A DNA stretch of 64,000 nt, from contig JAPLOI010000077.1 of assembly GCA_026400815.1 (NCBI GenBank), forward strand, positions 62,001-126,000. The letters are read 5' to 3'. The position numbers were made by a program, and so were the translations under genes. The stretch's first letter is position 1; each line of letters opens with the position of its first letter. This DNA comes from Alphaproteobacteria bacterium. GTDB lineage: Bacteria > Pseudomonadota > Alphaproteobacteria > Acetobacterales > Acetobacteraceae. The notes under the pieces are model-generated. The model did no database searches, was not told the DNA's origin, and worked only from the letters and a program-made list of their open reading frames with translations. Below, in pieces: positions 35,779-45,118 of the stretch.

Positions 35779-37776
35779 ATGCTCTCATTCCTTCCGATCG
35801 CCTGGCGCATCCACGCCACCACGCTGCTGGCCGTGCTCGGCATGGTGTCCATCGGCACGCTGGCCATGATCGACACCACCGGCGAGCAGGATGCGGCGCG
35901 GCGGGCCGTGCTGCGCCATGTGGTGGAATCCGCGGTCTCCATCGCCGGTACCTACCAGGCCGAGGAGGCCGCCGGGCGGATGACCCGGGCGCAGGCGCAG
36001 GGCGAGGCGGTGCGGGCGCTGCGGGCGATGCGCTATCGCGGCGAGGAATATGTGTGGGTGAACGACATGGCCCCGCGCATGGTGATGCATCCGTTCCGCC
36101 CGGACCTGGAGGGCAAGGAGATCGGCGCGATCGCCGACCCGAACGGCTTCCGGCTGTTCGAGGCGTTCGTGGCCGCGGTGAAGCGCAGCGGCAATGGCGA
36201 GGTGCGCTACCTGTGGCCGAAGCCGGGCAGCGCCGCGCCGGTGGAGAAGATGTCGTATGTTCAGGGATTTGCGCCCTGGGGCTGGGTGATCGGATCCGGG
36301 CTGTACATGGACGATCTGCGCGCTGAACAGCGTGCGACGATGCTGCGTGACGGGCTGATGGTGCTGCTGGGCGTGCTGACCATGGCGGGGCTGGCAACAC
36401 TGGTGGCCAGCGGCATTGTGCGGCCGTTGCGCGTGGTGACCGACGTGACCGCGCGGCTGGCTGGCGGCGATCTGGAGACGGAAGTGCCGGCACAGGCCCG
36501 GCGCGATGAGATCGGCGTGCTGGCGCGGGCGCTGGACGGGTTCCGGCAGGATGGCATCGCCAAGCGCCGGCTGGAGGCGGAGGCGCGGGCCGAGCGGGCG
36601 GCGCGGGACCGGCGGCAGGCGGCGATGGAGCGGCATACCGCGGATTTCGGCGGTTCCGTCTCCGGCGTGATGCGGATGCTGACGGAATCGGCCGAGGCAA
36701 TCCGCGAGACGGCGGGCACGGTGGCGATGGCCGGGCGCGGCACGCGCGATGCGGCGGAGGTGAGCAGCCTCGGCGCGCGGGAATCGACCGACAGCCTGAC
36801 GCAGGTGGCGGCGGCGACGGAGGAGCTGTCAGCCAGCGTGGGCGAGATTGCCCGGCAGGTGGCCGGCGCGGCCCAGGCCGCGGCGCGTGCCGTGGACCGG
36901 GCCGATGCGACATCGGAGCGCATCCGCAGCCTGACGGAGGCGGCGGCACAGATCGGCAACGTGGTGCAACTGATCCAGGAAGTGGCCGGGCGCACCAACC
37001 TGCTGGCGCTGAATGCCACGATCGAGGCGGCGCGGGCCGGGGAGGCCGGCAAGGGCTTTGCCGTGGTGGCGGCCGAGGTGAAGCAGCTGGCCGAGCAGAC
37101 GCGGCGCGCGACCGAGGAGATCTCCCGCCAGGTGGGCGGTATCCAATCCGCCACCGGGGAAGCCGTGGCGGCGGTGGCCGAGGTGGGCGAGGCGATCGGC
37201 CATGTGAACGGCATTGCAGCGGCGATTGCCGCCGCGGTGGAACAGCAGGGTGCGGCCACGCGCGAGATTGCCGGGCAGGTGAACGGCGTGGCCGGGCGCA
37301 CCGTGGCGGTGCGCGATGCCATGGGCTCCCTGCACGACATGGCCGAGGACAGCATGCGCGCCGGCGATGCCGTGCTGTCTTCCGCGGAGGAAGTGGCGCG
37401 GGTGGCCGAGACGCTGAAGAGCGAGGTGGACCTGTTCCTGTCCGCGGCACAGGACGCCGGGACGGACCGGCGCCGGCAGGAACGCATCCTGGGCCTGGAT
37501 CTGCCCTGCACGCTGCTGCTGCCGGGCAACGCCGCGCGGCCAGTGCGGCTGGTCGATGTGGCGCGCGGCGGCGCCGGGCTGAAGGTGGCCGGCGCGCATG
37601 GGCTGATGCCGGGCATTGGCCTGGCGGTGCAATTGCCGGGCGAGACCAGCCCGGCGCAGGCGCGCGTTGCCCGGGTGACGGGCGAGACCGTGGCCGTGGT
37701 GTTCCGCCAGGACGCCGAGACGCTGGCGCTGGTGGAGCGGGTGCTGGCGCGGTTGGAGCAGCCGGCGGCGGCCTGA
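35779..37776 (+). CDS. Methyl-accepting chemotaxis protein with a C-terminal PilZ domain
   Basis: A 665-residue receptor. Transmembrane helices lie near residues 15-35 and 195-215, bracketing a single-Cache-type periplasmic domain with EEYVWVNDMAPRMVMHPF, a known dihaem-free Cache motif. A HAMP linker and the MA signalling domain with the conserved hairpin [34 protein letters not shown] follow. After the normal MCP end, residues about 565-655 form a PilZ-like domain with R-x-x-x-R (RRQER) and DVARGGAG in place of D-x-S-x-x-G. PilZ binds cyclic-di-GMP, so chemotaxis may be tuned by it; the Ser-to-Ala change weakens that. Lone gene. Confidence 0.85.
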   Translation: MLSFLPIAWRIHATTLLAVLGMVSIGTLAMIDTTGEQDAARRAVLRHVVESAVSIAGTYQAEEAAGRMTRAQAQGEAVRALRAMRYRGEEYVWVNDMAPRMVMHPFRPDLEGKEIGAIADPNGFRLFEAFVAAVKRSGNGEVRYLWPKPGSAAPVEKMSYVQGFAPWGWVIGSGLYMDDLRAEQRATMLRDGLMVLLGVLTMAGLATLVASGIVRPLRVVTDVTARLAGGDLETEVPAQARRDEIGVLARALDGFRQDGIAKRRLEAEARAERAARDRRQAAMERHTADFGGSVSGVMRMLTESAEAIRETAGTVAMAGRGTRDAAEVSSLGARESTDSLTQVAAATEELSASVGEIARQVAGAAQAAARAVDRADATSERIRSLTEAAAQIGNVVQLIQEVAGRTNLLALNATIEAARAGEAGKGFAVVAAEVKQLAEQTRRATEEISRQVGGIQSATGEAVAAVAEVGEAIGHVNGIAAAIAAAVEQQGAATREIAGQVNGVAGRTVAVRDAMGSLHDMAEDSMRAGDAVLSSAEEVARVAETLKSEVDLFLSAAQDAGTDRRRQERILGLDLPCTLLLPGNAARPVRLVDVARGGAGLKVAGAHGLMPGIGLAVQLPGETSPAQARVARVTGETVAVVFRQDAETLALVERVLARLEQPAAA

Positions 37777-37778
37777 GC

Positions 37779-38687
37779 CTATTCGCCGCCGCGCAGGCTG
37801 CGCACGAAGCCGGCGTTGAAGCGGGTGTAGCCGGGCTGGACGAAGGCGAGCTTCTCTCGCAGCAGGGCGTGGGCATCGCGCAGGCGGTGGAAGGGGATCG
37901 ACGGGTACAGGTGGTGCTCGGCGTGGAACGGCATGTCCCACATCAGCAGGCGCACGATCCGGTTGGTGAGGGTGGTGCGGGTGTTGGTGAGGCCGTTGCG
38001 GTCCAGCGTGCAGCCGGTGTGCTCGGCCAGCAGGTAGCCGCGTAGGAAGGGCTGGCCGATCAGCTGCGGCAGGACCCAGAACAGGAACGGTGTCTGCCAG
38101 CCCCAGATCAGGGCGGAGCCGATGGCCAGGCCCGCGACGGTGAGCGACATGGCGCGCACGCTGCGGATCACGCCGGGGCGCTGGCGGTCGTTGATGTAGA
38201 AATACTTCGGCCCCTTCATGTCGCCGCGCCAGGCATCGATGATCATGGTGAGGCGGGCGCGGAAATAGCCCACGCCCATGATGCGCTGGGCGTATTCGCC
38301 CAGCGTCTTCGGCTCCGGCAGCATCAGCTCCGGGTCCTGGCCTGGCACGTTGGTGTGCCGGTGATGGATGTAGTGGAAGGCCGCGTAGAAGTGGCTGGAT
38401 TGCAGCGCGGGCAGGAAGGTGAGCCAGCCGACGATCTGGTTGGCGCGGGTGGAGGTGAACACCGTTTGGTGCATCGTCTCATGCGAGGGGGCGAAGAGGG
38501 CCACCTGCACCAAGGCGAGGGCGAGCAGCGCCGGCAGCAGCCACCAGCCCTGGGCCACGGCCACGCCCCAGCCGGCGAGGCCGAGCAGGGTGACGTGGAG
38601 GGCAAGGCGGATCGTGCCCGGCCAGTTGGAGCGGACGGACAGGGCGCGCAGTTCGTTGTTCGCGAGGACGCGGTCGGTGGTGGTCAT
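37779..38687 (-). CDS. Membrane fatty acid desaturase / hydroxylase family protein
   Basis: A 302-residue membrane di-iron enzyme. The histidine boxes are HETMHQ near residue 72, HYIHHRHT near residue 106 and HAEHHLYP near residue 260, the eight-His ligand set of acyl-lipid desaturases and related oxygenases. Four hydrophobic segments surround them. It probably introduces a double bond or hydroxyl group into lipids or a carotenoid-like substrate. ATG 38687 (MTTTDRV) is preferred because GGAGC lies just upstream; the ATG at 38738 is weaker. It ends two bases from the convergent chemoreceptor gene. Confidence 0.9.
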   Translation of the reverse strand: MTTTDRVLANNELRALSVRSNWPGTIRLALHVTLLGLAGWGVAVAQGWWLLPALLALALVQVALFAPSHETMHQTVFTSTRANQIVGWLTFLPALQSSHFYAAFHYIHHRHTNVPGQDPELMLPEPKTLGEYAQRIMGVGYFRARLTMIIDAWRGDMKGPKYFYINDRQRPGVIRSVRAMSLTVAGLAIGSALIWGWQTPFLFWVLPQLIGQPFLRGYLLAEHTGCTLDRNGLTNTRTTLTNRIVRLLMWDMPFHAEHHLYPSIPFHRLRDAHALLREKLAFVQPGYTRFNAGFVRSLRGGE

Positions 38688-38753
38688 TCTTTGCTCCCGG
38701 GATGGCGTGATTGGGCCACTCCCGGAAGCGCTAGGCAAGCATTTCGTGAAAGG

Positions 38754-40109
38754 TCAGAACGCGATCGTGCTGCGCAGGCCGAAGACCCAGGCATCGCGCA
38801 GGGTGCGGCCGGGGCGGTTGGGGTCGGCGATGCCGGCGCCGGGGCGGGCGACGTATTGCAGGCTGGGCTGAAGCTGCCACCAGCCGGCGAGTGCGATCTG
38901 GTAGGTGGCTTCCAGCACGGTTTCGTTGCCGCGCAGCGGGGTGAAGCTGCCGGAGAAGGCCTGGGTATCGCGATCGATCGCGCGGGCGGCGCTGCCCACG
39001 CGCAGGAAGGTGACGCCGAGGCCGGCGGTGTCGTCGTCCCGGCCGGGAATGGCACCCTTCCAGGTGAGGGCAAAGGTGGCCTGCAGGTCGGCGACGTTGC
39101 GGTCTCCCGGGGCGGCCATGAGGCGGGCGGAGGCGCCGATGGACTGGGTGCGTTCCTCCCCGGTCTGGAACAGCAGCTGGTCTGCCATCACGTAGGCGCC
39201 CCAGTTGCCGGCGCGGCGGTGGGGCAGGCCGGTGGAGAGCGGGTGTGCGAGGGAGCGGCCGGCGGTGTCGGTGTACAGGTCGGCGAAGCGCTGGTTGTGG
39301 AACCAGGTGCCGAGGCGATAGGCGCCGGGAAGGGCCTTGTCGTTCTCGCCCTGGTTGCGGTGGTATTGCACTTCCGCCATTGCCAGCGCGCCGCCGCGGA
39401 AGCCGAAGGCGCTGCGGGTCGGGGTGCCGTTGAACAGGGCGAGCTGGATGCGCCAGGCATCGTCTGGCGCGAGCTTCAGCCGGGCGCCGGGGGTGGCGAG
39501 CGGGTAGGCGGGGCCGCCGCTGGGCAGGGCCAGGCCATAGATGCCGGGGAAGCCGAAGCCGCTATTGGTGAACAGCATGCCGGCGCCGCCCCAGTCCTCT
39601 GACTCGCCGTAGGTGCTGGTGAGGAATTCCGTGTCGGCGCGGATCTGGCCGAGGCGCAGCGAGACCTTCTTGTCGGCGAAGGATTGGTCGTACCAGGCTT
39701 CGTAGAGCAGGGCGCCGCGGGTGGCTTCGTTGCTGGAGGGGGACTGGATGCCGCCCACCAGGGCGCTGCCGGGGAAGCGGCCGAAGGTGCCGACGCCACT
39801 GATGAAGAGCTTGCCGCCCTCCCACAGCCCGGCCTTTTCGGTATCGAGTGCCACGCTGGCCAGGCCCATGCCGCCGGTGCGGGTGCCGCGGCGCAGGCCG
39901 CCGGACAGGCCGGACCAGGATTCGCCGGTGAGGGAGAGCGAGACGGTGACGCCCTTGGCGGCCAGGGCAGGGCGCAGGCCGCCGGCTTCGCCCAACAGGG
40001 TTTCCCGTTCCCAGAAGCCCTTCTCCTTGCTGTCGTCGGCCCGCGCGGGTGCGGCAAGGGACAGGGCTGCGAGGCAGGCCAGGGCAAGGGCGGTGGGGCG
40101 TGATGGCAT
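38754..40109 (-). CDS. OprB-type carbohydrate-selective outer-membrane porin
   Basis: A 451-residue secreted protein. The signal peptide is MPSRPTALALACLAALSLAAPARA. The mature chain is built of alternating amphipathic strands and ends in aromatic RSTIAF, the C-terminal Phe signal for outer-membrane insertion. Segments GESWSGLSGGLRRGTRTGG, LRLGQIRADTEFL, FPGIYGLALPSGGPAYP and WFHNQRFADLYTD match OprB-family porins, which import sugars such as glucose across the outer membrane. It is a lone gene beside a desaturase gene; a sugar-acid dehydratase lies further downstream. Confidence 0.9.
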   Translation of the reverse strand: MPSRPTALALACLAALSLAAPARADDSKEKGFWERETLLGEAGGLRPALAAKGVTVSLSLTGESWSGLSGGLRRGTRTGGMGLASVALDTEKAGLWEGGKLFISGVGTFGRFPGSALVGGIQSPSSNEATRGALLYEAWYDQSFADKKVSLRLGQIRADTEFLTSTYGESEDWGGAGMLFTNSGFGFPGIYGLALPSGGPAYPLATPGARLKLAPDDAWRIQLALFNGTPTRSAFGFRGGALAMAEVQYHRNQGENDKALPGAYRLGTWFHNQRFADLYTDTAGRSLAHPLSTGLPHRRAGNWGAYVMADQLLFQTGEERTQSIGASARLMAAPGDRNVADLQATFALTWKGAIPGRDDDTAGLGVTFLRVGSAARAIDRDTQAFSGSFTPLRGNETVLEATYQIALAGWWQLQPSLQYVARPGAGIADPNRPGRTLRDAWVFGLRSTIAF

Positions 40110-40289
40110 CAGTGGAATCCCGGATGGTCCTTACGAAGACATTTCATGGAGGTGAGGTAAATGTCACGTAAAATGGGGATAAAATTCTGCCGCGGGCTGG
40201 CCGGGTGGGGCTGGGCATAAGGCACGAGTCGTGGCCGCGGGGTGCGGGGTTTTCGGGACGGATTCGGGGTGACTCGGGCCGTGTTGCGG

Positions 40290-40655
40290 CTATGGGGGCG
40301 CGCGGGCGATCGGCGACGGGCACGGGGCGGGCGCGTGGTGGCCCGAGAGGGCCATGCCGCGGTTGGGCTGGCCGCGCATGAGCCAGCCGATCTCCGCGCG
40401 CAATTGCAGGAGGCGGCGAAGAGTGTAGGGATTCTGGGCGGAGTCCAGGTCTTCGGTGAGGTCGGTGTTGGTGGAGAAGAGCCAGTCCTGGCGCAGGCGG
40501 CACAGCGTGTGGCGCGGGGCTTCCGCCTTCGAAAAGGCGGCGAGCAGGGAGAGCAGCAGGAGCTTCAAGGCCGCCGGAATCCGGGCGTGCAGAATCGCCC
40601 GCGCCCAGGGGCGCGGTGCATCTGCTTCGCTCGGAGTGGCGGGTTGATGGGTCAT
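40290..40655 (-). CDS. Hypothetical protein, 121 residues
   Basis: No family is recognised. From ATG 40655 (MTHQPATP) the product has a polar Pro-rich start, a Leu-rich segment (IPAALKLLLLSLLAAF, about residues 34-49) that may be a membrane-facing helix, a mid-region LCRLRQDWLFSTNTDLTEDLDSAQNPYTLRRLLQLRAEIGWLMR that predicts helices, and a Pro-rich tail. No clear ribosome site is seen. Coding support is moderate; the opposite strand is also open. It sits between the porin and the dehydratase genes. Confidence 0.4.
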   Translation of the reverse strand: MTHQPATPSEADAPRPWARAILHARIPAALKLLLLSLLAAFSKAEAPRHTLCRLRQDWLFSTNTDLTEDLDSAQNPYTLRRLLQLRAEIGWLMRGQPNRGMALSGHHAPAPCPSPIARAPP

Positions 40656-40861
40656 CACCGGGAAGTGTCGCACAGGCAACACCGGTGGAATAGGAAAAAA
40701 TTATGGATTTTGGCGATTTAACGCGCGTTGACGGCAATTAACGCTAACGGACGCCTGGGGCCTGCCCGGCGAGCGGCGTGGACCCAGTGAAGGATGGCGG
40801 AACCGCTACGCGTTCCGCCCTACGCGGGGTGGTGAAGACGCGGACTCATGAAGTCTTTTTG

Positions 40862-40885
40862 CTTCTTTTTCTTCAGAAAAAGAAG
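40862..40885. repeat. T-rich palindromic repeat, copy 4
   Basis: CTTCTTTTTCT (40862-40872) and AGAAAAAGAAG (40875-40885), loop TC, preceded by GAAGTCTTTTTG and followed by CTCTTGCTTGCGCCC. The sequence matches copy 1 on the opposite strand and copy 3. It sits in the gap behind the dehydratase gene. Confidence 0.8.
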
Positions 40886-40899
40886 GCTCTTGCTTGCGC

Positions 40900-40934
40900 C
40901 CGAAGCGGGCTTGGTGACCGCCCGCTTCGGTTTT
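40900..40934 (+). terminator. Hairpin with T-run next to copy 4
   Basis: CCGAAGCGGGC (40900-40910) and GCCCGCTTCGG (40920-40930) are perfect 11-base inverses with loop TTGGTGACC, followed on the plus strand by TTTT. It lies 10 bases beyond the stop of the convergent-facing dehydratase gene. On the minus strand the stem is preceded by AAAA, so it may end transcription from either direction; a plus-strand gene that needs it is not obvious. Confidence 0.55.
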
Positions 40935-40944
40935 GGTTGGTGCG

Positions 40945-42669
40945 TTACCGCATGGCGGGCGGCAGGCAGAAGGCAAAGTCGCAGCCTTGGTCGGCCTGGG
41001 TGACTTCGTCGATATAGAGCTTGAGGTAGCCGCGATCCGAGCCCGGGTGGGCCGGGGGCGGGACCCATTCGGCGCGGCGGCGGGCGAGCTCGGTGTCTGA
41101 TACCAGCAGGTCGATGGTGCGCTTGGTGGCATCGAGGCGGATGCGGTCGCCGTTCTGGACCAGGCCCAGCGGGCCGCCGACGGCGGATTCCGGGGTGATG
41201 TGCAGCACGATGGTGCCGAAGGCGGTGCCGCTCATGCGGGCATCGCTGATGCGCACCATGTCCTTCACGCCGGCGCGGGCGAGTTTGCGGGGGATGGGGA
41301 TGTAGCCGGCTTCGGGCATGCCGGGGGCGCCCTTGGGGCCGGCGTGGCGCAGGACGAGGACGTCGTTCGCCTCGACGTCCAGCTCGTCGGAATCGAGGCG
41401 GGCGGCCATGTCGGCCAGGCCATCGAACACCACGGCGCGGCCTTCGTGGACCATGAGTTTTTCGCTGGCCGCCGAGCGCTTGATGAGGGCGCCGCCGGGG
41501 GCGAGGTTGCCGGACAGCACGGCGAGGCCGCCACCGACGGCGATCGGGTTTTCGCGGGTGCGGATGACGGTCTGGTTCGGCACGTCTTCGGCGCCGGCGG
41601 CGTAGTCGGCCAGCGTGCCGCCGGCGACGGTGAGGGTGGAGAGATCGAGGTGGGGGGTGATTTCCTTCAGCAGCTTGGGCACGCCGCCGGCCCAGTGGAA
41701 ATGCTCCATGTAGTGGTCGCCGGACGGCTTGAGGTCGACCAGCACGGGGACTTCGAGGCCCATGCGATCGAAGGCCTCCATGTCGATCTTGATGCCGAGG
41801 CGGGCGGCGACGGCGGTGAAGTGGATGACGGCGTTGGTGGAGCCGCCGATGGCCTGCAGCACGGTGTAGGCGTTGCGGAAGGCGGCTTCGGTCATGATGT
41901 CGGACGGCTTGCGGCCGGACTTGGCCAGGGCCACGGCGGCGGCACCGGAGGCTTCGGCGAGGCGGATGCGGTCGGCGTGGGTGGCGGGCGCGGAGCCGGC
42001 GCCGGGCAGGCACATGCCGAGGGTTTCGGTCATGCAGCCGACGGTGCTGGCGGTGCCCATCACCATGCAGGTGCCCTTGGTGGGGGCGAGGCGGCCGGAG
42101 ATGGCGTCGATCTCCGCCTCATCGATCCGGCCGGCGCGGAAATCGGCCCACATGCGGCGGCAATCGGTGCAGGCGCCGAGCACCTCGCCCTTGTGGTGGC
42201 CGACGAGCATGGGGCCGGTGGGCAGCACGATGGCGGGGATGTCGGCACTTGCGGCGCCCATCAGCAGGGCGGGGATGGTCTTGTCGCAGCCGCCGATGAG
42301 CACGACGGCGTCCATCGGCTGGGCGCGCACCATTTCCTCCGTATCGAGCGCCATGAGGTTGCGCAGGAACATGGAGGTGGGGTGGGAGAAGCTTTCGTGG
42401 ATCGAAACGGTGGGGAACTTCATCGGCATGCCGCCGGCCAGCATGATGCCGCGCTTGGCGGCCTCGATCAGGTCTGGCACGTTGCCGTGGCAGGGGTTGA
42501 AATCCGAATACGTGTCGGTGATGCCGATGATCGGGCGGTCCAGCGCGTCATCCGTGTAGCCCATGGCCTTGATGAAGACGCGGCGCATGAACAGGGAGAA
42601 TTCGGCATCGCCATAGGTGGCGAGGCCCTTGCGGAGGCCGGTTTTCTTCGCGTTGGAACCGTCGGTCAT
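40945..42669 (-). CDS. IlvD/Edd family dehydratase, likely a sugar-acid dehydratase
   Basis: A 574-residue iron-sulfur dehydratase that removes water from a dihydroxy- or sugar acid. The cysteines expected to bind the cluster occur in NPCHGN (about residue 60), GGCDKTIPALLMGAAS (about 128) and GTCMVMGTAST (about 200). The GCDKT/CTDCRRMW pattern and the spacing resemble L-arabonate and D-xylonate dehydratases more than the amino-acid enzyme IlvD, whose name would mislead. A YdhR-type gene precedes it by seven bases, so the two are probably an operon. The gene is complete. Confidence 0.88.
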   Translation of the reverse strand: MTDGSNAKKTGLRKGLATYGDAEFSLFMRRVFIKAMGYTDDALDRPIIGITDTYSDFNPCHGNVPDLIEAAKRGIMLAGGMPMKFPTVSIHESFSHPTSMFLRNLMALDTEEMVRAQPMDAVVLIGGCDKTIPALLMGAASADIPAIVLPTGPMLVGHHKGEVLGACTDCRRMWADFRAGRIDEAEIDAISGRLAPTKGTCMVMGTASTVGCMTETLGMCLPGAGSAPATHADRIRLAEASGAAAVALAKSGRKPSDIMTEAAFRNAYTVLQAIGGSTNAVIHFTAVAARLGIKIDMEAFDRMGLEVPVLVDLKPSGDHYMEHFHWAGGVPKLLKEITPHLDLSTLTVAGGTLADYAAGAEDVPNQTVIRTRENPIAVGGGLAVLSGNLAPGGALIKRSAASEKLMVHEGRAVVFDGLADMAARLDSDELDVEANDVLVLRHAGPKGAPGMPEAGYIPIPRKLARAGVKDMVRISDARMSGTAFGTIVLHITPESAVGGPLGLVQNGDRIRLDATKRTIDLLVSDTELARRRAEWVPPPAHPGSDRGYLKLYIDEVTQADQGCDFAFCLPPAMR

Positions 42670-42676
42670 CTTGGGC

Positions 42677-43015
42677 TTACTCCGCGGCGAGCTGCACCGG
42701 CGCGAGGCCGGGAACGGGGGCGTGGGTGATGGCGCTCATGCGTTCGCGCACATCGGACAGGGTGAAGCGCAGGTCGGCGACGTTGGGGTTGGCCTTCATG
42801 CCGGCGACGATGGGGCCGGCGAGGTAGGCTTCCGCGTTGGCGCGCGTGTCGAACAGGTAGATGCCGCCGACATTGGTGCCTTCGCCGTCGAGCCAGATTT
42901 TCCACTGCAGGCCGGCGACGGACAGGAATTTCTGGCCTGTGGCGTCGGTGTAGCGCTTGGCCCATTCCTCGGCGGTGACGTTCTGGAAGCGGTAGTTGAT
43001 CTGCAGGACGACCAT
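42677..43015 (-). CDS. YdhR-family monooxygenase-like protein
   Basis: A 112-residue small alpha/beta-barrel protein with MVVLQINYRFQNVTAEEWAKRY at the start and KFLSVAGLQWKIWLDGEGTNVGGIYLFDTRANAEAYLAGP in the middle, the YdhR hallmark. YdhR proteins are dimers related to cofactor-free monooxygenases, but their substrates are uncertain. The ATG at 43015 is chosen from this conserved start. It is the first gene of the pair ending with the dehydratase gene; a role in aldonic-acid metabolism is possible only by association. Confidence 0.8.
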   Translation of the reverse strand: MVVLQINYRFQNVTAEEWAKRYTDATGQKFLSVAGLQWKIWLDGEGTNVGGIYLFDTRANAEAYLAGPIVAGMKANPNVADLRFTLSDVRERMSAITHAPVPGLAPVQLAAE

Positions 43016-43400
43016 GGCGGGTGCTCCGTTGCGCGGCGTGGGCCCGGTTGGCGGCAGGATGGACAAGCCCATGCCGCCCCTGGGTTTTGCGGGATGATAG
43101 GGGGGGATGGTGCCCGGCGCTACCTCCCGGCCAGGCGGGTTTGGCCGAGAGAGGCTCGATTTCCGCATGGGCACGCCTTGGTCATTCGATACGATTATTT
43201 TACGAAAATGAACCCAAAGTATTCCGGGTCTCCCTGGCGCGTTTTGGCCATCCATCGTTAACAAGAGGCAGAATATCCTTGGCACATGAGGCTGTGACGC
43301 CAGCCGTGATGTTTGCTTTCAGACGGCCCGGAACCACTGGTTAGTTCACGCCAGGGCAGGATCGGGTGAGCACGAGTTTCCGCACGAACCCGAGGGATAT
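43016..43400. other. 385-bp divergent intergenic region
   Basis: No gene is visible. This gap separates the YdhR gene (minus) and a chemoreceptor gene (plus), so both promoters must lie here. The most AT-rich stretch is 43186-43215 (GATACGATTATTTTACG and surrounding), a plausible promoter core for the minus-strand genes. TTGGCAC near 43278 resembles a sigma-54 -24 element but lacks a matching -12 element, so it is not called. Confidence 0.4.
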
Positions 43401-45089
43401 ATGTCATTTTTTGCCAACCTCTCGATCTTCCGCAAGTTGACGGCGGCGTTTTCCATGCTGATCGCCGTGATGACGATCGCCAGCACCACCGTTTACTTGA
43501 AGATTGACTATATCCGGGAGGATACAGGCTGGACCACGCACACCTATGTGGTGCTGGAGAAGCTGAACCTGGCGATGGCGGCCATGGTGGACCAGGAAGT
43601 GGGGGTGCGCGGCTACCTGGTTGCTGGCGATGAGGTGTTCCTGGAGCCCTATCACAAGGGCGGCGAGGCCTATGCCGCGGCCTTTGCCGCGTTGAAGAAG
43701 CTGACCTCGGACAATCCGGCCCAGCAGATCCGCCTGGACAAGATGAACCAGTCTGCCCAGGCGTGGCGCAAGGAGATCGCCGAGAAGGAGATCGCGTTGA
43801 TGGCCAGGCCGGAGACGCGGGAGCAGGCGCGGGCGATGGAGGCCTCGGGCGCCGGGAAGAAGTGGATGGACAGCGTGCGCGCCAGCGTTGCGGAGATCGA
43901 CGCTGTTGAGCGTGCGCTGCTCACGGCACGCTCCGAAGCCTTGGCATCGGCGTTCTCGGTCAGTTTCCTGACGACGATCATGGGCGGCGTGGCCTCGCTT
44001 GTGGTGGCGTTGCTTGCGAGCCTGGCGCTCACGCGGGGGATTTCCGCGCCGATCCAGGCGATGCGCGCGGTGATGGAGCAGCTGGCGCGCGGCGACACCT
44101 CGGTTGTGATTCCCGGGGTTGGCCGCAAGGACGAGGTGGGCGGCATGGCCGAGGCCGTGCGGGTGTTCAAGGACACCATGATCGAAACCGAGCGCCTGCG
44201 CGCCGAACAGGAAGCGCTGAAGCGACGTGCCGAGCTGGACCGCCGCGAGGCCATGCTCACGCTGGCCGGGCGGTTCGAGACCAGTGTCGGCGGCATTGTG
44301 GAAAGCGTGGTGGCGTCTGCCCTGGAGTTGCAGACGACATCGAGGTCGATGGCTTCGACATCGCAGGAGACGTCGCAGCGTTCCACCACGGTGGCCGCGG
44401 CCTCGGAGCAGGCGACGCAGAACGTGCAGACCGTGGCTTCCGCCGCCGAGGAGCTTTCCGCCTCGATCCGCGAGATCAGCCAGCAGGTGACGCATGCCGG
44501 CACCGTGATCCAGCAGGGCGTGCAGCAGACCATCCAGTCCAACTCGCATGTGCAGGGGTTGGCGAAGGCGGCGGAGAAGATCGGCGAGGTGGTGCGGATC
44601 ATCAGCGACATCGCCGGGCAGACCAACCTGCTGGCGCTGAATGCCACGATCGAGGCGGCGCGGGCCGGGGATGCCGGGAAGGGGTTCGCTGTCGTGGCCT
44701 CTGAGGTCAAGACGCTGGCCACCCAGACGGCGAAGGCGACCGATGAGATTTCGGCCCAGATCAGGATGATCCAGGAGGCAACCGGCCTGGCGGTGCAGTC
44801 TATCCTGGGGGTGACCGAGACCATCGGCCGGGTGAACGAGACCGCGGCCGCGATTGCCGCGGCGGTTGAGGAGCAGGCGGCGGCGACGCAGGAGATTTCC
44901 CGCAATGTGGTCCAGGCGGCCCAGGGCACGCAGGAGGTCTCGGGCAATATCGTCGGGGTGCGGCAGGCGGCGCAGCAGGCGGGGGATGAGGCGGCGCATG
45001 TGCTGGCCTCGGCCGATGGTCTGTCTCGGACCGGGGAGGCCCTGAAGGGGCAGGTTGCCGCCTTCCTGCAGGAGGTGCGGGCGGCCTGA
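43401..45089 (+). CDS. Methyl-accepting chemotaxis protein, CHASE3-type
   Basis: A 562-residue receptor. The N-terminal helix (8-30) leads into a helical CHASE3-like periplasmic domain ([24 protein letters not shown]). The second helix is near 190-210, then HAMP and the MA domain with [43 protein letters not shown]3 is a four-helix bundle found in sensors; its ligand is usually unknown. The gene is alone and should signal to a CheA-CheY system not present in this window. It lacks the PilZ tail of the receptor at 35779. Confidence 0.92.
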   Translation: MSFFANLSIFRKLTAAFSMLIAVMTIASTTVYLKIDYIREDTGWTTHTYVVLEKLNLAMAAMVDQEVGVRGYLVAGDEVFLEPYHKGGEAYAAAFAALKKLTSDNPAQQIRLDKMNQSAQAWRKEIAEKEIALMARPETREQARAMEASGAGKKWMDSVRASVAEIDAVERALLTARSEALASAFSVSFLTTIMGGVASLVVALLASLALTRGISAPIQAMRAVMEQLARGDTSVVIPGVGRKDEVGGMAEAVRVFKDTMIETERLRAEQEALKRRAELDRREAMLTLAGRFETSVGGIVESVVASALELQTTSRSMASTSQETSQRSTTVAAASEQATQNVQTVASAAEELSASIREISQQVTHAGTVIQQGVQQTIQSNSHVQGLAKAAEKIGEVVRIISDIAGQTNLLALNATIEAARAGDAGKGFAVVASEVKTLATQTAKATDEISAQIRMIQEATGLAVQSILGVTETIGRVNETAAAIAAAVEEQAAATQEISRNVVQAAQGTQEVSGNIVGVRQAAQQAGDEAAHVLASADGLSRTGEALKGQVAAFLQEVRAA

Positions 45090-45118
45090 GTGCCGGCCGG
45101 GGCGATGGGCCCTTCGGG

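Noticed and set aside
40945-42669. Naming the dehydratase ilvD (branched-chain amino acid synthesis)
   Set aside because: The motif pattern favours sugar-acid dehydratases and no other ilv gene is nearby, so no symbol is given.
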